From positions 62,001 to 126,000 of the forward strand of contig NZ_FOVW01000009.1 in NCBI RefSeq assembly GCF_900115305.1: 64,000 nucleotides of DNA. The letters are read 5' to 3'. The number at the start of each line of letters is the position of its first letter. The first letter of the stretch is position 1. The position numbers and the translations under genes were made by a program. This DNA is from Algoriphagus ornithinivorans (lineage in GTDB: Bacteria; Bacteroidota; Bacteroidia; Cytophagales; Cyclobacteriaceae). The notes under the pieces were generated by a model. It was not told the DNA's origin. It searched no databases and saw nothing but the letters and a program-made list of their open reading frames with translations. This document shows, one piece after another, positions 17,875-26,944 of the stretch.

Positions 17875-18934
17875 AAATAAAATTAACAGCTTTCGCCGAA
17901 CTAGTTTAATTACGGTGATAGCTGTTTATTTCCTGATATTGGTCGGGGGCATAGTTCGGAGCACAGGTTCCGGAATGGGTTGTCCTGATTGGCCGAAATG
18001 TTTTGGGAGCGTGATACCACCAACTTCGGTAGATCAGCTCCCAAAAAATTATCAAGAGATTTATCTTGAAAAAAGATTAGCTAAAAACGAACGGTTTGTA
18101 GCAACCCTTGAAAAATTAGGCTTTGAAAAAGCAGCTTATCAAGTGGCCAATGATAAATCCATTTTAGTAGAAGAGGAGTTCAATGCTACTAAAACTTGGA
18201 TTGAATACATCAATCGTCTGATTGGAGTATTGATTGGTTTCTTAATCATTTTCACAGTTTGGAAATCCTTCAAATTGTGGTCGGTAGATAAGTGGATTCC
18301 GATACTCTCTATTGCATCCTTGATACTTGTTTTATTTCAGGGATGGATAGGTTCGTTGGTTGTCTCTACCAATTTGCTGATTTGGATGATAACCTTTCAT
18401 ATGATCTTGGCTTTGCTGTTGGTTGGTTTACTTCTGTACATCAATCATAGAGCAGTTGATTTGATTAGGACAAAAGCCGATTTGTTTCAAGTTCCATCTA
18501 AACTCAGATGGATTTTGATCCTTGGAATTATCCTGATGTTTGCTCAAGTTATTTTGGGAACTCAGGTGCGAGAACAAATTGATCAGGTTGCCGCTAGTCT
18601 GGGAAATATGTTAAGAGAGGAATGGATTGAAAGGTCAGGAATAGAGTTCCTGATTCACAGATCTTTCTCGCTTGTACTATTGGGAGTGCATTTGCTTTAT
18701 TTCTTTTGGGCGTTTAAATACACCCTTAGAAAGTCCCAGGTAAACTTATGGTCTCAGGTGCTTATCCTATTGATTTTACTTGAAATTGCTTCCGGGATTG
18801 GTATGGCATATTTCGGTATTCCCGCCTTTCTTCAGCCTATACACTTATTACTTGGATCTCTGATTGTAGGAGTTCAGTTTATTCTGATTTTGCAGTTGAG
18901 AGACCATGTTCAGCTTAAGTTAAATACAAATTGA
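17858..18934 (+). CDS. ctaA: Heme A synthase (COX15/CtaA)
   Basis: Membrane monooxygenase that oxidises the C8 methyl of heme O to a formyl group, giving heme A for the oxidase. It carries the CtaA signatures: VGGIVRSTGSGMGCPDWPKC in helix 1, an internal repeat of four-helix bundles, and His residues in helices (FHMIL, IHRSF, IHLLLG) for heme. Eight helices in 358 residues. I use ATG 17858, which overlaps the coxA end; a TTG two codons upstream is less likely. It is translationally coupled to coxA, and ctaB starts just after its stop. Confidence 0.93.
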   Translation: MNLNTKNKINSFRRTSLITVIAVYFLILVGGIVRSTGSGMGCPDWPKCFGSVIPPTSVDQLPKNYQEIYLEKRLAKNERFVATLEKLGFEKAAYQVANDKSILVEEEFNATKTWIEYINRLIGVLIGFLIIFTVWKSFKLWSVDKWIPILSIASLILVLFQGWIGSLVVSTNLLIWMITFHMILALLLVGLLLYINHRAVDLIRTKADLFQVPSKLRWILILGIILMFAQVILGTQVREQIDQVAASLGNMLREEWIERSGIEFLIHRSFSLVLLGVHLLYFFWAFKYTLRKSQVNLWSQVLILLILLEIASGIGMAYFGIPAFLQPIHLLLGSLIVGVQFILILQLRDHVQLKLNTN

Positions 18935-18936
18935 AA

Positions 18937-19842
18937 ATGAGGACAGTTGGTGTAACTGACCATTCGATAATGGATGTCCTAGTTGGACGTCTGAAAGCCT
19001 ACTCTGATCTACTGAAATTCAGATTGTCAGCTTTGGTGACTTTCTCTGCAGTCTTTGGTTATATCCTAGGCGATAGAGGAGCAAGCTTTGGCTGGTCTGG
19101 CTTTTTGGGATTAGCTTTAGGTGGATTCCTGATTTCAGGTGCCTCAGGCGCTGCTAACGAAATCATGGAGCGGGATTTGGATAAGTTGATGAAGCGAACC
19201 CAAAACCGACCTTTACCCTTACAGATTATTTCTCTTAAAGAAGCCTATTGGTTCACCACAATGGTGGCAATAATAGGTGTTTCTTTGCTTTGGATTTTCA
19301 CTAATCCATTGACCACTTGGTTAGGAATATTAAGCATGGTGCTTTATGTATTTGCTTATACTCCTTTGAAAAAAGTTGGTCCTATCGCAGTATTCGTAGG
19401 AGCTATTCCTGGAGCCATGCCCCCTTTATTAGGATGGACTGCAGCTACAGGACAAATTACTTATGAAGCGCTAATTATTTTCGGTATTCAATTTATCTGG
19501 CAGTTCCCTCATTTTTGGGCAATTGCTTGGGTAAGTGATGAAGATTATAAGAAAGCAGGCTTTAAGTTGTTGCCAAGCGGTGGAGGACAGGATTTGAATA
19601 CAGCTATTCAAATCATGATATACACCTTGTTTTTGCTTCCTCTCGGTTTATTGCCAAGCTATTTTGGTTTGACTGGTTTGAATTCCGGGATTGTGGCAAC
19701 TATCTGTGGCGTATTGTTCTTAGCTCAGACCTTTTCATTAATGAGGGACTGTTCTAGAAAGTCTGCTTTGAAGATCATGTTTGGGTCATTCCTTTATTTG
19801 CCAATTGTTCAGATTGCGTATCTATTGGATAAACTACCTTAA
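18937..19842 (+). CDS. ctaB: Protoheme IX farnesyltransferase (heme O synthase)
   Basis: UbiA-family membrane prenyltransferase that attaches farnesyl to heme B to make heme O, the substrate of the preceding CtaA. The aspartate-rich substrate motif is present as NEIMERDLDKLMKRTQNRP (about residues 71-89), and the second conserved loop as WAIAWVSDEDYKKAGFK. Nine helices, 301 residues with the ATG at 18937 (an in-frame TTG lies two codons upstream). Its stop overlaps the start of the next subunit gene (TAATG). Confidence 0.94.
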   Translation: MRTVGVTDHSIMDVLVGRLKAYSDLLKFRLSALVTFSAVFGYILGDRGASFGWSGFLGLALGGFLISGASGAANEIMERDLDKLMKRTQNRPLPLQIISLKEAYWFTTMVAIIGVSLLWIFTNPLTTWLGILSMVLYVFAYTPLKKVGPIAVFVGAIPGAMPPLLGWTAATGQITYEALIIFGIQFIWQFPHFWAIAWVSDEDYKKAGFKLLPSGGGQDLNTAIQIMIYTLFLLPLGLLPSYFGLTGLNSGIVATICGVLFLAQTFSLMRDCSRKSALKIMFGSFLYLPIVQIAYLLDKLP

Positions 19843-20426
19843 TGATGGAAAAAGAATTGAAATATGTAGATATGGTTGAACAGCCAATCTCAATGCATCC
19901 AAAGAAGTTTGCATTGTGGCTGTTTATGGTTACTGTGGTGATGATTTTTGCTGCTTTGACCAGTGCCTACATCGTACGTCAAGCAGAAGGAAATTGGCTG
20001 GATTATGAATTGCCTAATATATTTTGGGTTACTTCTGGAATTGTAGTATTAAGCTCAGTTTTCCTTCATTTTGCTTATATCTCAGCCAAGAAAGATAATA
20101 TTTCTCAGCTTCGAATAGGTATGGTGGGTGCAGTTGTCCTAGGGCTAGCCTTTTTGGTAGGTCAATGGTATAGCTGGGTTGCTCTGGTAGATAGAGAAGT
20201 GTTTTTTGTAGGTAATCCTGCAGGCTCCTTTCTATATGTATTTACCGGATTACACGCCTTACACCTTATTAGCGGTGTGATATTTCTGATTATTGTATTA
20301 ATTTCGACCTTTAGATATAAAGTTCATTCACAATCAATGAATACTATGGAGATGGCCACTACCTATTGGCATTTCCTCGGAGGTTTGTGGATTTATCTCT
20401 TTATGTTTTTGCTATTGAATCATTAA
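19842..20426 (+). CDS. Cytochrome c oxidase subunit III-like protein (short)
   Basis: Heme-copper oxidase subunit III family, short five-helix form (194 residues). Conserved family features are visible: MFAALTSAYIVR in the first helix, HALHLISG in the fourth, and the C-terminal YWHFLGGLWIYLF. It starts on the last base of the ctaB stop. A longer paralogue follows immediately, so two subunit III-type proteins are encoded in tandem, as in many Bacteroidota; the division of labour between them is not evident from sequence. Confidence 0.88.
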   Translation: MMEKELKYVDMVEQPISMHPKKFALWLFMVTVVMIFAALTSAYIVRQAEGNWLDYELPNIFWVTSGIVVLSSVFLHFAYISAKKDNISQLRIGMVGAVVLGLAFLVGQWYSWVALVDREVFFVGNPAGSFLYVFTGLHALHLISGVIFLIIVLISTFRYKVHSQSMNTMEMATTYWHFLGGLWIYLFMFLLLNH

Positions 20427-20453
20427 AATTAACCTGGTACAAATAAATTAATT

Positions 20454-21230
20454 ATGTCTGCGCATTCTACTGCAATTGGAGTAAGCTCTAAAAGAGGCGT
20501 TTGGGGAGGTGGAAACGAACCTCTTAAAGCCAGCTATGGAAAACTGATGATGTGGTTTTTCTTGCTCTCCGACATCTTTACCTTTGCTGCTTTTTTGATC
20601 AGCTACTTAGCAATCCGTGTAAGTTATCCAGCTTATACAGGTCCTGCTGACACCTTTGTAGGATCTAACGAATACTGGCCAGTTCCTGAATTGGTATTCG
20701 AAGCTGTTCCATTTCTACATGGAATTCATGCTCCATTGGTTTTCGTAGGTATCATGACTTTCATTTTGATTTCCAGCTCAGTTACCATGGTATTGGCTGT
20801 AGAAGCAGGACACAGAAATGATAGAAATGATGTAGTAAAATGGATGCTTTGGACTATGTTGGGTGGTATTACTTTCCTTGCATGTCAGGCATGGGAGTGG
20901 AATCACTTTATCCATGGTACAGATGGAGGAACTGTCCTTACTTATGTCAACTCTTTAAATAGACAAGTTACAGAAACTGTCTTTGGGGCAAACTTGGTGG
21001 TGAATGAATATGGACCAGCCTCTTTCGCTCAATTGTTTTTCTTCATAACCGGTTTCCATGGTTTTCACGTAACTATTGGTGTTGTACTTCTTTTCCTTTG
21101 CTTTTATCAGGCTGCAGTGGGAGTGTATGATAGAAGAGGCCATTATGAAATGGTTGAAAAAATTGGACTTTACTGGCACTTTGTAGACTTGGTATGGGTC
21201 TTCGTGTTTACCTTGTTCTATCTAATCTAA
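20454..21230 (+). CDS. coxC: Cytochrome c oxidase subunit III
   Basis: Longer subunit III (258 residues, about six helices). Characteristic segments are the first helix ending FLISYLAIR, the motif FHGFHVTIGV with paired His, and the C-terminal YWHFVDLVWVFVF typical of subunit III. The insertion between helices 1 and 2 (about residues 55-85) is longer than in the upstream paralogue. It is expected to stabilise the oxygen/proton pathways of subunit I. It lies 27 bases after the short subunit III and 20 bases ahead of subunit IV. Confidence 0.92.
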   Translation: MSAHSTAIGVSSKRGVWGGGNEPLKASYGKLMMWFFLLSDIFTFAAFLISYLAIRVSYPAYTGPADTFVGSNEYWPVPELVFEAVPFLHGIHAPLVFVGIMTFILISSSVTMVLAVEAGHRNDRNDVVKWMLWTMLGGITFLACQAWEWNHFIHGTDGGTVLTYVNSLNRQVTETVFGANLVVNEYGPASFAQLFFFITGFHGFHVTIGVVLLFLCFYQAAVGVYDRRGHYEMVEKIGLYWHFVDLVWVFVFTLFYLI

Positions 21231-21250
21231 GCATTTAAAATTCTTGTAAT

Positions 21251-21580
21251 ATGGAAATTCAGGATAACAAGTCAACCTTGGAAGTAACCCCAAGAAATGA
21301 CGAGAAAATAAAAAAGATCTGGAAAACTGCAGGTATACTTTTAGCGATAACAGTTGCTGAGTTTATCATGGCATTTACTATGGATAGAGGAATTTTGCTT
21401 TATGCTTTATTCATCATCCTGACAATCTGGAAAGCCAAGTATATCATGATGGAATTTATGCACTTGGGTGACGAAGTGAAGCCTTTGTTTTACTCTATCA
21501 TTGTGCCTTTGATCTTCCTAGTTTGGTTATTAATTGCCTTGGCAAAAGAAGGATCAGACATCTTTATGATGCGTTGGTAG
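21251..21580 (+). CDS. Cytochrome c oxidase subunit IV-type protein
   Basis: Small three-helix membrane subunit of 109 residues belonging to the prokaryotic subunit IV (CyoD/CtaF-like) group: a soluble N-terminus of about 25 residues, then helices at about 28-48, 50-72 and 80-100, with the conserved KAKYIMMEFMHLGDE between helices 2 and 3. It is the last structural oxidase gene before a strong terminator. Confidence 0.85.
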   Translation: MEIQDNKSTLEVTPRNDEKIKKIWKTAGILLAITVAEFIMAFTMDRGILLYALFIILTIWKAKYIMMEFMHLGDEVKPLFYSIIVPLIFLVWLLIALAKEGSDIFMMRW

Positions 21581-21600
21581 AATTCTTTTAAAATAATTAA

Positions 21601-21640
21601 AAAAAGTAGGTTGGGGTGTGACACTTCAACCTACTTTTTT
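21601..21640 (+). terminator. Terminator inside the respiratory operon
   Basis: AAAAAGTAGGTTG (21601-21613) pairs with CAACCTACTTTTT (21628-21640), a 13-bp stem ending in a T run. It separates the oxidase structural genes from the downstream sco gene, which starts 14 bases later. It may set lower expression of the assembly genes by partial read-through. Confidence 0.9.
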
Positions 21641-21654
21641 GTTAAAAGCATATC

Positions 21655-22323
21655 ATGAGAGGATTAAGAATATTACAAGGCTTGGTATTGGTATGTATCT
21701 TATTGATACCCGTGCTGATCATCATGTTTTTGAGAGGATTTGGAAACAACGAGTATGATTTGCCAATCTTTTACCAAAATGGGGTAGAGAATCCCTTCCG
21801 AGAATGCACCTTTGAGGATAGCACTCAGCACTATATTCCTGAATTTACTTTTGTAAATCAGGATGGGGATAATGTAGGAAGGAAAGACATGGAAGGGAAA
21901 ATCACTATTGTTGATTTTTTCTTTACTTCTTGCCCAAGTATTTGCCCAGTGATGTCTAAGGAAATGGAACGTGTCAATGATATGTTTCGGGAAGAACCTC
22001 GAGTTCAGATCATGTCAATTAGTATTGACCCTGAGTATGATACTCCCGAAATCCTACAAGAATATGCTCAAAAGCACAACGCTACTTCCGATAAATGGCA
22101 ATTTCTCTCTGGTCCGGTGGATGAGACCTATCAGCTTGCAAGATGTGGTTTTATTTTACCAGCTCTAGACGGCATGGGTGTTCCGGATGATTTCGTGCAT
22201 AGTGATAAATTTGTACTCGTTGATGAGCTGGGAAGAATCAGAGGATATTATAGTGGCACGAACAGAGAGGACGTAGATTTGTTAATGTTAGAAACCAAAG
22301 TCTTATTGCATGGCAACAAGTAA
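21655..22323 (+). CDS. SCO1/SenC-type copper chaperone
   Basis: Membrane-anchored thioredoxin-fold protein that delivers copper to, or reduces, the CuA site of subunit II. An N-terminal helix (residues 5-27) anchors it; the copper ligands are C93-PSI-C97 and H182 in DFVHSDK. 222 residues, normal length. It follows the operon terminator by 14 bases and overlaps the next gene by 14 bases, so it is coupled to the DUF420 gene. A second SCO is encoded at 50103-50738. Confidence 0.93.
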   Translation: MRGLRILQGLVLVCILLIPVLIIMFLRGFGNNEYDLPIFYQNGVENPFRECTFEDSTQHYIPEFTFVNQDGDNVGRKDMEGKITIVDFFFTSCPSICPVMSKEMERVNDMFREEPRVQIMSISIDPEYDTPEILQEYAQKHNATSDKWQFLSGPVDETYQLARCGFILPALDGMGVPDDFVHSDKFVLVDELGRIRGYYSGTNREDVDLLMLETKVLLHGNK

Positions 22324-22861
22324 TTCCCTGCTTCAAAATGAAGCAAAAGTCAAAAATTGGATCATTGTTATTTCCGTTCTGATCCCCGTAGCCGTAGCTG
22401 TTTTGCTATTTATGCCTAGTAAGGTAAATATTGGCGCAGAATGGGTTTATTTTCTACCTCATTTGAATGCAGTAATGAATTCCGCTGCAAGTTTGGCCTT
22501 GATTTTAGGGCTTATATTTGTCAAGAAGAAAATGTATTCCTACCATGGAGCGACCATGAGCGTAGCATTTGGATTAGGAGCAATTTTCCTGGTTTCTTAC
22601 GTGATATATCACGGAGCTGCCGAAAGCACCTCTTTTGGAGGGGAAGGATGGGTTAGACCTGTCTATTATTTCTTACTGATAACCCATATTATTCTGGCTG
22701 CAGTGGCACTTTTTCCTATTCTTTTCGCTTATTACTATGGATATACCAACCAAAGGGAAAAGCACAGAAAAGTGGTTAAATTTGCCTATCCGATTTGGTT
22801 GTACGTTTCAGTGACAGGTGTAATCGTCTATTTGATGATAAGCCCTTATTATATTCACTGA
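22310..22861 (+). CDS. DUF420 membrane protein, probable oxidase assembly factor
   Basis: A 183-residue protein with five transmembrane helices of the DUF420 family (CtaM-like in Firmicutes). Conserved His residues occur in or near helices (FLPHLNAVMN, VIYHGAAEST, ITHIILAA), which fits metal or heme handling. It overlaps sco by 14 bases. Context (sco, oxidase, heme A synthesis) supports a role in cytochrome oxidase maturation; this is known for relatives and inferred here. Confidence 0.85.
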   Translation: MATSNSLLQNEAKVKNWIIVISVLIPVAVAVLLFMPSKVNIGAEWVYFLPHLNAVMNSAASLALILGLIFVKKKMYSYHGATMSVAFGLGAIFLVSYVIYHGAAESTSFGGEGWVRPVYYFLLITHIILAAVALFPILFAYYYGYTNQREKHRKVVKFAYPIWLYVSVTGVIVYLMISPYYIH

Positions 22862-22888
22862 TACTATTGAAAATTGAAAGGAGTTAAG

Positions 22889-23140
22889 ATGAAGAAGTTG
22901 AAAACTTTATTATTTACAGTATTGGCATTCTTACTAGTGCAAGTCAATTCTTTTGCGCAATGCGCTATGTGTAGAGCCTCTGTAGAGAATAACGTAAGTA
23001 ATGGTGATACGAGTATTGGTTCTGGTTTGAATACCGGGATTTTATATCTTTTTGTCATGCCCTATCTCATTGCTACCGTAATAGGTATTCTTTGGTATAG
23101 AGCCGCCAAAAAAAGAAAGTCAAAACTCGCACTTAGATAA
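22889..23140 (+). CDS. Secreted/membrane mini-protein with N-terminal CxxC motif
   Basis: An 83-residue protein of unknown function. The start is ATG 22889, which has a clear Shine-Dalgarno site (AAAGGAG at 22877-22883), unusual in this genome; an in-frame TTG at 22874 would lie ahead of that site and is rejected. A signal peptide ends at SFAQ (about residue 24), immediately followed by CAMC (C25, C28), then a short periplasmic stretch, one transmembrane helix (about 50-70) and a basic cytoplasmic tail. The CxxC directly behind the cleavage site, at the end of a sco/DUF420/oxidase operon, suggests copper or heme handling. Confidence 0.75.
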   Translation: MKKLKTLLFTVLAFLLVQVNSFAQCAMCRASVENNVSNGDTSIGSGLNTGILYLFVMPYLIATVIGILWYRAAKKRKSKLALR

Positions 23141-23150
23141 GCATTTAAAG

Positions 23151-23184
23151 AAGCAAAGTTTGATCAAGGACTTTGCTTTTTTTA
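23151..23184 (+). terminator. End-of-operon terminator
   Basis: AAGCAAAGT (23151-23159) pairs with ACTTTGCTT (23170-23178), then a T run. It follows the CxxC mini-protein stop and ends only about 13 bases before the kinase ATG. Confidence 0.85.
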
Positions 23185-23196
23185 TTTTTAGACCAA

Positions 23197-26100
23197 ATGA
23201 GCTCAAACGTTCGCAGGCTGATTATCTTGATCAGCAGTTTTTCTCTCCTTGCTGTTTTAATCCTGAATTTCTTTTTCTTTCAAAAAAGTGATGAAGAAAG
23301 CTTCATTACTGTGCTGGAAGAAGAAATTCAACAAATTGACAGGGAGTTTGATGAGGATTTTGTCCAAATCTTAATGGTTATCAGACCTGACGAGGAAATT
23401 ACTTTTGACCGGATCAGTTCTTCGGCAAATAATCATCCATTTTTTATTCTCAATCCTGAAAAGCAGCTATTATTCTGGTCGGATTTCACCTTTACCTTAA
23501 ACTTTGATCAGGTAGATGAAAACAAAGAGTATCAGCTACTGGAAGATCCTTATGGAAAGTTTTTACTTAAAAACAGAAAGATCAGTCGAAATGGTAAGTC
23601 TTATTTGGTGGTTCATGCGTTTCGTCTGGTCTGGCCGGGATCTATTGAAAATGACTATTTAGTAACCGGAGCAAATTCCAGGCTTTTTGGGAATGATAAA
23701 TTTATCCTAAAACCAATAGGAGAGGAAGCAAATCATCAAGTCAGTAATCTAGCGGGTGTCCCGATTTTCGGGATTGATTTTCAGATCGGCTATCAATCGG
23801 CAGGACGGATTTCAAACCCCGCTGTCTTTATCTTTTTCACTTCTATTTTCTTGCTTTATTTTCTGCTCAGTTCAGATTTTGTATTGAAAAAATGGAGGAA
23901 AGGAAGAAGATGGCAAGGAGTAGGATATGGGATTCTGGTAGTTTTGGCATTTCGACTGGTTATGCTAATTCTGGGATTTCCCGGAGAGTATTTCAATATT
24001 GCCCTTTTTGACCCAAGTTATTATGCCGCGTCCTGGTTAAACCCCAGTTTAGGAGATTTATTAATCAATACGGTTTTTGGAGTGGCTGTATCGGGCATGA
24101 TTTTATATCAGCTGGTATCTCCTCGTACCCATGAGAAGATTACCATACTTCAAACGAAACAAGAACTGAGAATATTCTTTGGGATAGTTTTCCTGATTTC
24201 AGCCTTAGGTTTTTATCTGGTTTGGGAATTACCAAGAGATCTAATTCTAAATTCTCAATGGCCATTGGATATTGAGGCCATCCCTACGTTTGGGATTTTT
24301 GAGGGACTGAGCTTTTTGATTGTTTTTCTCTGGTCGGCTATCTATGTGCTATTCTGTCTTTCTCTGGGAAGTTTGTTGTTGGAGCTCAATGCACCCAAGA
24401 AAATTTATTTCAAATACCTATTAGTTGCAGGACTTCCCATAGGATTATTAGCTTTATTCTTGTCTACTTGGTTGGGAGTGGCCTGGTTTATACACCTGAT
24501 CTTCCTCTTTTTGGTTATCAAATTTGAGCTTTTCAGAAATATTTTCAGACTGGGACTTAATACCTTTTTGACTTTTTTCTTTGGCTGTTTGATCACTGCC
24601 GGGATTGCGGGTATCAGTACTTTTCAAACAGAAAGAGAGCAATTGATCCAATCCAAAGTTCGCTTTGCCAATCAAAACCTCATAGAAAGCGATGTGATGA
24701 CTGAATTTTTCTTGGGAGAAATTTTCAGCCGCATTCAATCCGACTTATTCATTCAAAATAGACTGGCAGACCCTTTATTATCCAAAGATCCCATCGAGAC
24801 TAAAATCAGGCGTATCTATTTGGATAATTACTTTGATCAGTTTGATGTCCGTGTCAGACTGTTTTCTCCCAATGGACAAGACTTAATCAATTCGCCAGAT
24901 AATAGATCACTCAATAGGCTAAGAGATCAATATGTCAAATCAGACTATGTAACCAGTCTCAAAGGACTCTACTTTATCAGAGGCTCGGAGGGAAATATGG
25001 GGAATCAATTTATTGCCTTCATTCCAATTCAGCGCGATGAAAATTTACTCGGGACCTTATTTCTGGAATTGAGGCAACTAAGAGTTCAGCCTGGCTCTGT
25101 ATATCCTAAATTACTTCTAGATAAAAAATACAGTGAAAAATTAGATCCAGTCAGATTTGATTATGCTATTTTCAGAGAGGGAGAGATCATCCGAAATGCC
25201 GGTTCTTTTAACTATTCCAATTCGGATTTGCTGGCAAGACTGGATGAGTCCAAACTGATGGGTTCGGGTATTCATGCCAATGGCTACCATCATTTCGCGG
25301 TGTCAAATGGGGAAGAAGTAATTGTGATATCCTCGGAAAACAGGCCTTTTTCCTACTTCTTCGGGAATATATCTCTCTATTTCGTTGTATTCATCTTTTT
25401 GACTTTTTTCACCATTTTGACCAATGTACTGATTAAGGGAAGAAAGAATTTTGAGTTTAATTATTCTACCAAGCTTCAGCTTTACCTCAACTTTGCCTTC
25501 TTTTTTCCAATTATCATCATTTCCATCATCACAATAGGGCTTTTGGCGAATAGTTACAGGGAGGACTTGGATAGGCAGTATATACAGAAGGCTGCTTTGA
25601 TTCGTGGGAATCTTTCCAGTTTTCTTGGGGATCGTTCACTTAGTCAGGTAAATCAGGATTTGCTGAATGAGGAGGTTGTCACCTTGGCGAATACTATTGC
25701 CGCTGACATTCATTTGTACAATTCAGAAGGCAAGCTGGAGTCCACCAATCGACCTAATATTTTTGATAAAAAATTGCTGGCCCCGAAGATTAATCCGGAA
25801 GCTATTTCCGAAATCATTGAAAAAAATCAACTTCAGTTTTTGGCTGAAGAACAGATTGGAAAGCTTAGATACAAGTCTGTTTATTTGGCTATTCCTACTG
25901 CCACTGGACAAGGGATTTCCGCGATATTGGGAGTTCCGTTTTTTGAGTCTGAGGCGGAACTGAACACCCTGATTGCAGATGTGTTGAGTAATATTTTCAA
26001 CACGTTTGTGATTATTTTCATTGTCTTTTTGGTTGTTTCCTTCTTCGTTTCCAAAAACTTGACCTTCCCTTTTAGACTTCTGACCCAAAAGTTGAAAACC

Positions 26101-26901
26101 ACCAACTTGGAGAATAACGAACCTATGCATTGGGATGCAAAGGATGAAATCGGTCTTTTGGTCAATGAATATAACAACATGCTTTTCAAGCTGGAAGCCA
26201 GTAAAAAGGTGTTGGCATCTACAGAGAAAGAGTCTGCCTGGAGGGAAATGGCCAAGCAAGTTGCGCATGAAATCAAGAACCCCTTAACTCCTATGAAGCT
26301 GACTTTGCAGCATTTGCTGAGATTGGAGGAGGCTGGAAGATTGGATGATTTGCAAAAACTCCGAAAGTCTCTGGAAACCCTCATTCATCAAGTTGATGCC
26401 TTAAGTGGAATAGCTTCATCATTCAGCACCTTTGCCAAGATGCCATTGCCAAAAAATGAGCTCATGAACTTTAAAGCGGTGGTAACAAGAGTTTTGGATC
26501 TTTTTAAGAATGATGAAAAAGTTGACTTGATTTTCCAGGATGACTCTTACACGGACACTATCCCGATAATGGGGGACGAAAAATTATTTGGTAGGGTGGT
26601 TTCTAATTTAATTATCAATGGAGTTCAGGCTGTGGAAGAGGGAAAAACTCCACAGATTAAAGTATGGCTTTGGATGACAGAGCAGGCGGTATTTCTGGAG
26701 ATTTCTGATAATGGAAAAGGTATACCAGAGGAACTTAGAGACAAGATCTTTATCCCAAATTTCAGTACCAAATCCACCGGTTCAGGATTGGGGCTTGCCA
26801 TAGCGAAATCTGGAGTGGAAACAGCCGGAGGAAAAATATGGTTTGAAACTGATTTCGGAAAAGGAACTACATTTTACCTAACTTTTCCTATAGCCACATA
26901 A
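23197..26901 (+). CDS. Large multi-helix sensor histidine kinase (NtrY-like)
   Basis: Inner-membrane histidine kinase of 1234 residues. The first two-thirds hold about ten to twelve hydrophobic helices in three groups separated by extracytoplasmic regions (after helix 1, about residues 495-730, and about residues 800-920). A HAMP-like linker (TFPFRLLTQKL) follows, then HisKA with H1024 in VAHEIKNPLTP, and HATPase with N box NLIINGVQAV, G1 DNGKGIP and G2 GSGLGLAI. HEIKNPLTPM is typical of the NtrY branch. No response regulator lies nearby, so the partner is unknown. The ATG at 23197 is used; an upstream in-frame TTG falls inside the terminator. Confidence 0.88.
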   Translation: MSSNVRRLIILISSFSLLAVLILNFFFFQKSDEESFITVLEEEIQQIDREFDEDFVQILMVIRPDEEITFDRISSSANNHPFFILNPEKQLLFWSDFTFTLNFDQVDENKEYQLLEDPYGKFLLKNRKISRNGKSYLVVHAFRLVWPGSIENDYLVTGANSRLFGNDKFILKPIGEEANHQVSNLAGVPIFGIDFQIGYQSAGRISNPAVFIFFTSIFLLYFLLSSDFVLKKWRKGRRWQGVGYGILVVLAFRLVMLILGFPGEYFNIALFDPSYYAASWLNPSLGDLLINTVFGVAVSGMILYQLVSPRTHEKITILQTKQELRIFFGIVFLISALGFYLVWELPRDLILNSQWPLDIEAIPTFGIFEGLSFLIVFLWSAIYVLFCLSLGSLLLELNAPKKIYFKYLLVAGLPIGLLALFLSTWLGVAWFIHLIFLFLVIKFELFRNIFRLGLNTFLTFFFGCLITAGIAGISTFQTEREQLIQSKVRFANQNLIESDVMTEFFLGEIFSRIQSDLFIQNRLADPLLSKDPIETKIRRIYLDNYFDQFDVRVRLFSPNGQDLINSPDNRSLNRLRDQYVKSDYVTSLKGLYFIRGSEGNMGNQFIAFIPIQRDENLLGTLFLELRQLRVQPGSVYPKLLLDKKYSEKLDPVRFDYAIFREGEIIRNAGSFNYSNSDLLARLDESKLMGSGIHANGYHHFAVSNGEEVIVISSENRPFSYFFGNISLYFVVFIFLTFFTILTNVLIKGRKNFEFNYSTKLQLYLNFAFFFPIIIISIITIGLLANSYREDLDRQYIQKAALIRGNLSSFLGDRSLSQVNQDLLNEEVVTLANTIAADIHLYNSEGKLESTNRPNIFDKKLLAPKINPEAISEIIEKNQLQFLAEEQIGKLRYKSVYLAIPTATGQGISAILGVPFFESEAELNTLIADVLSNIFNTFVIIFIVFLVVSFFVSKNLTFPFRLLTQKLKTTNLENNEPMHWDAKDEIGLLVNEYNNMLFKLEASKKVLASTEKESAWREMAKQVAHEIKNPLTPMKLTLQHLLRLEEAGRLDDLQKLRKSLETLIHQVDALSGIASSFSTFAKMPLPKNELMNFKAVVTRVLDLFKNDEKVDLIFQDDSYTDTIPIMGDEKLFGRVVSNLIINGVQAVEEGKTPQIKVWLWMTEQAVFLEISDNGKGIPEELRDKIFIPNFSTKSTGSGLGLAIAKSGVETAGGKIWFETDFGKGTTFYLTFPIAT

Positions 26902-26944
26902 GTTGGCTTTTAGTACCTTGTGAGTAAAAGGGTCTGGTTTTCTG

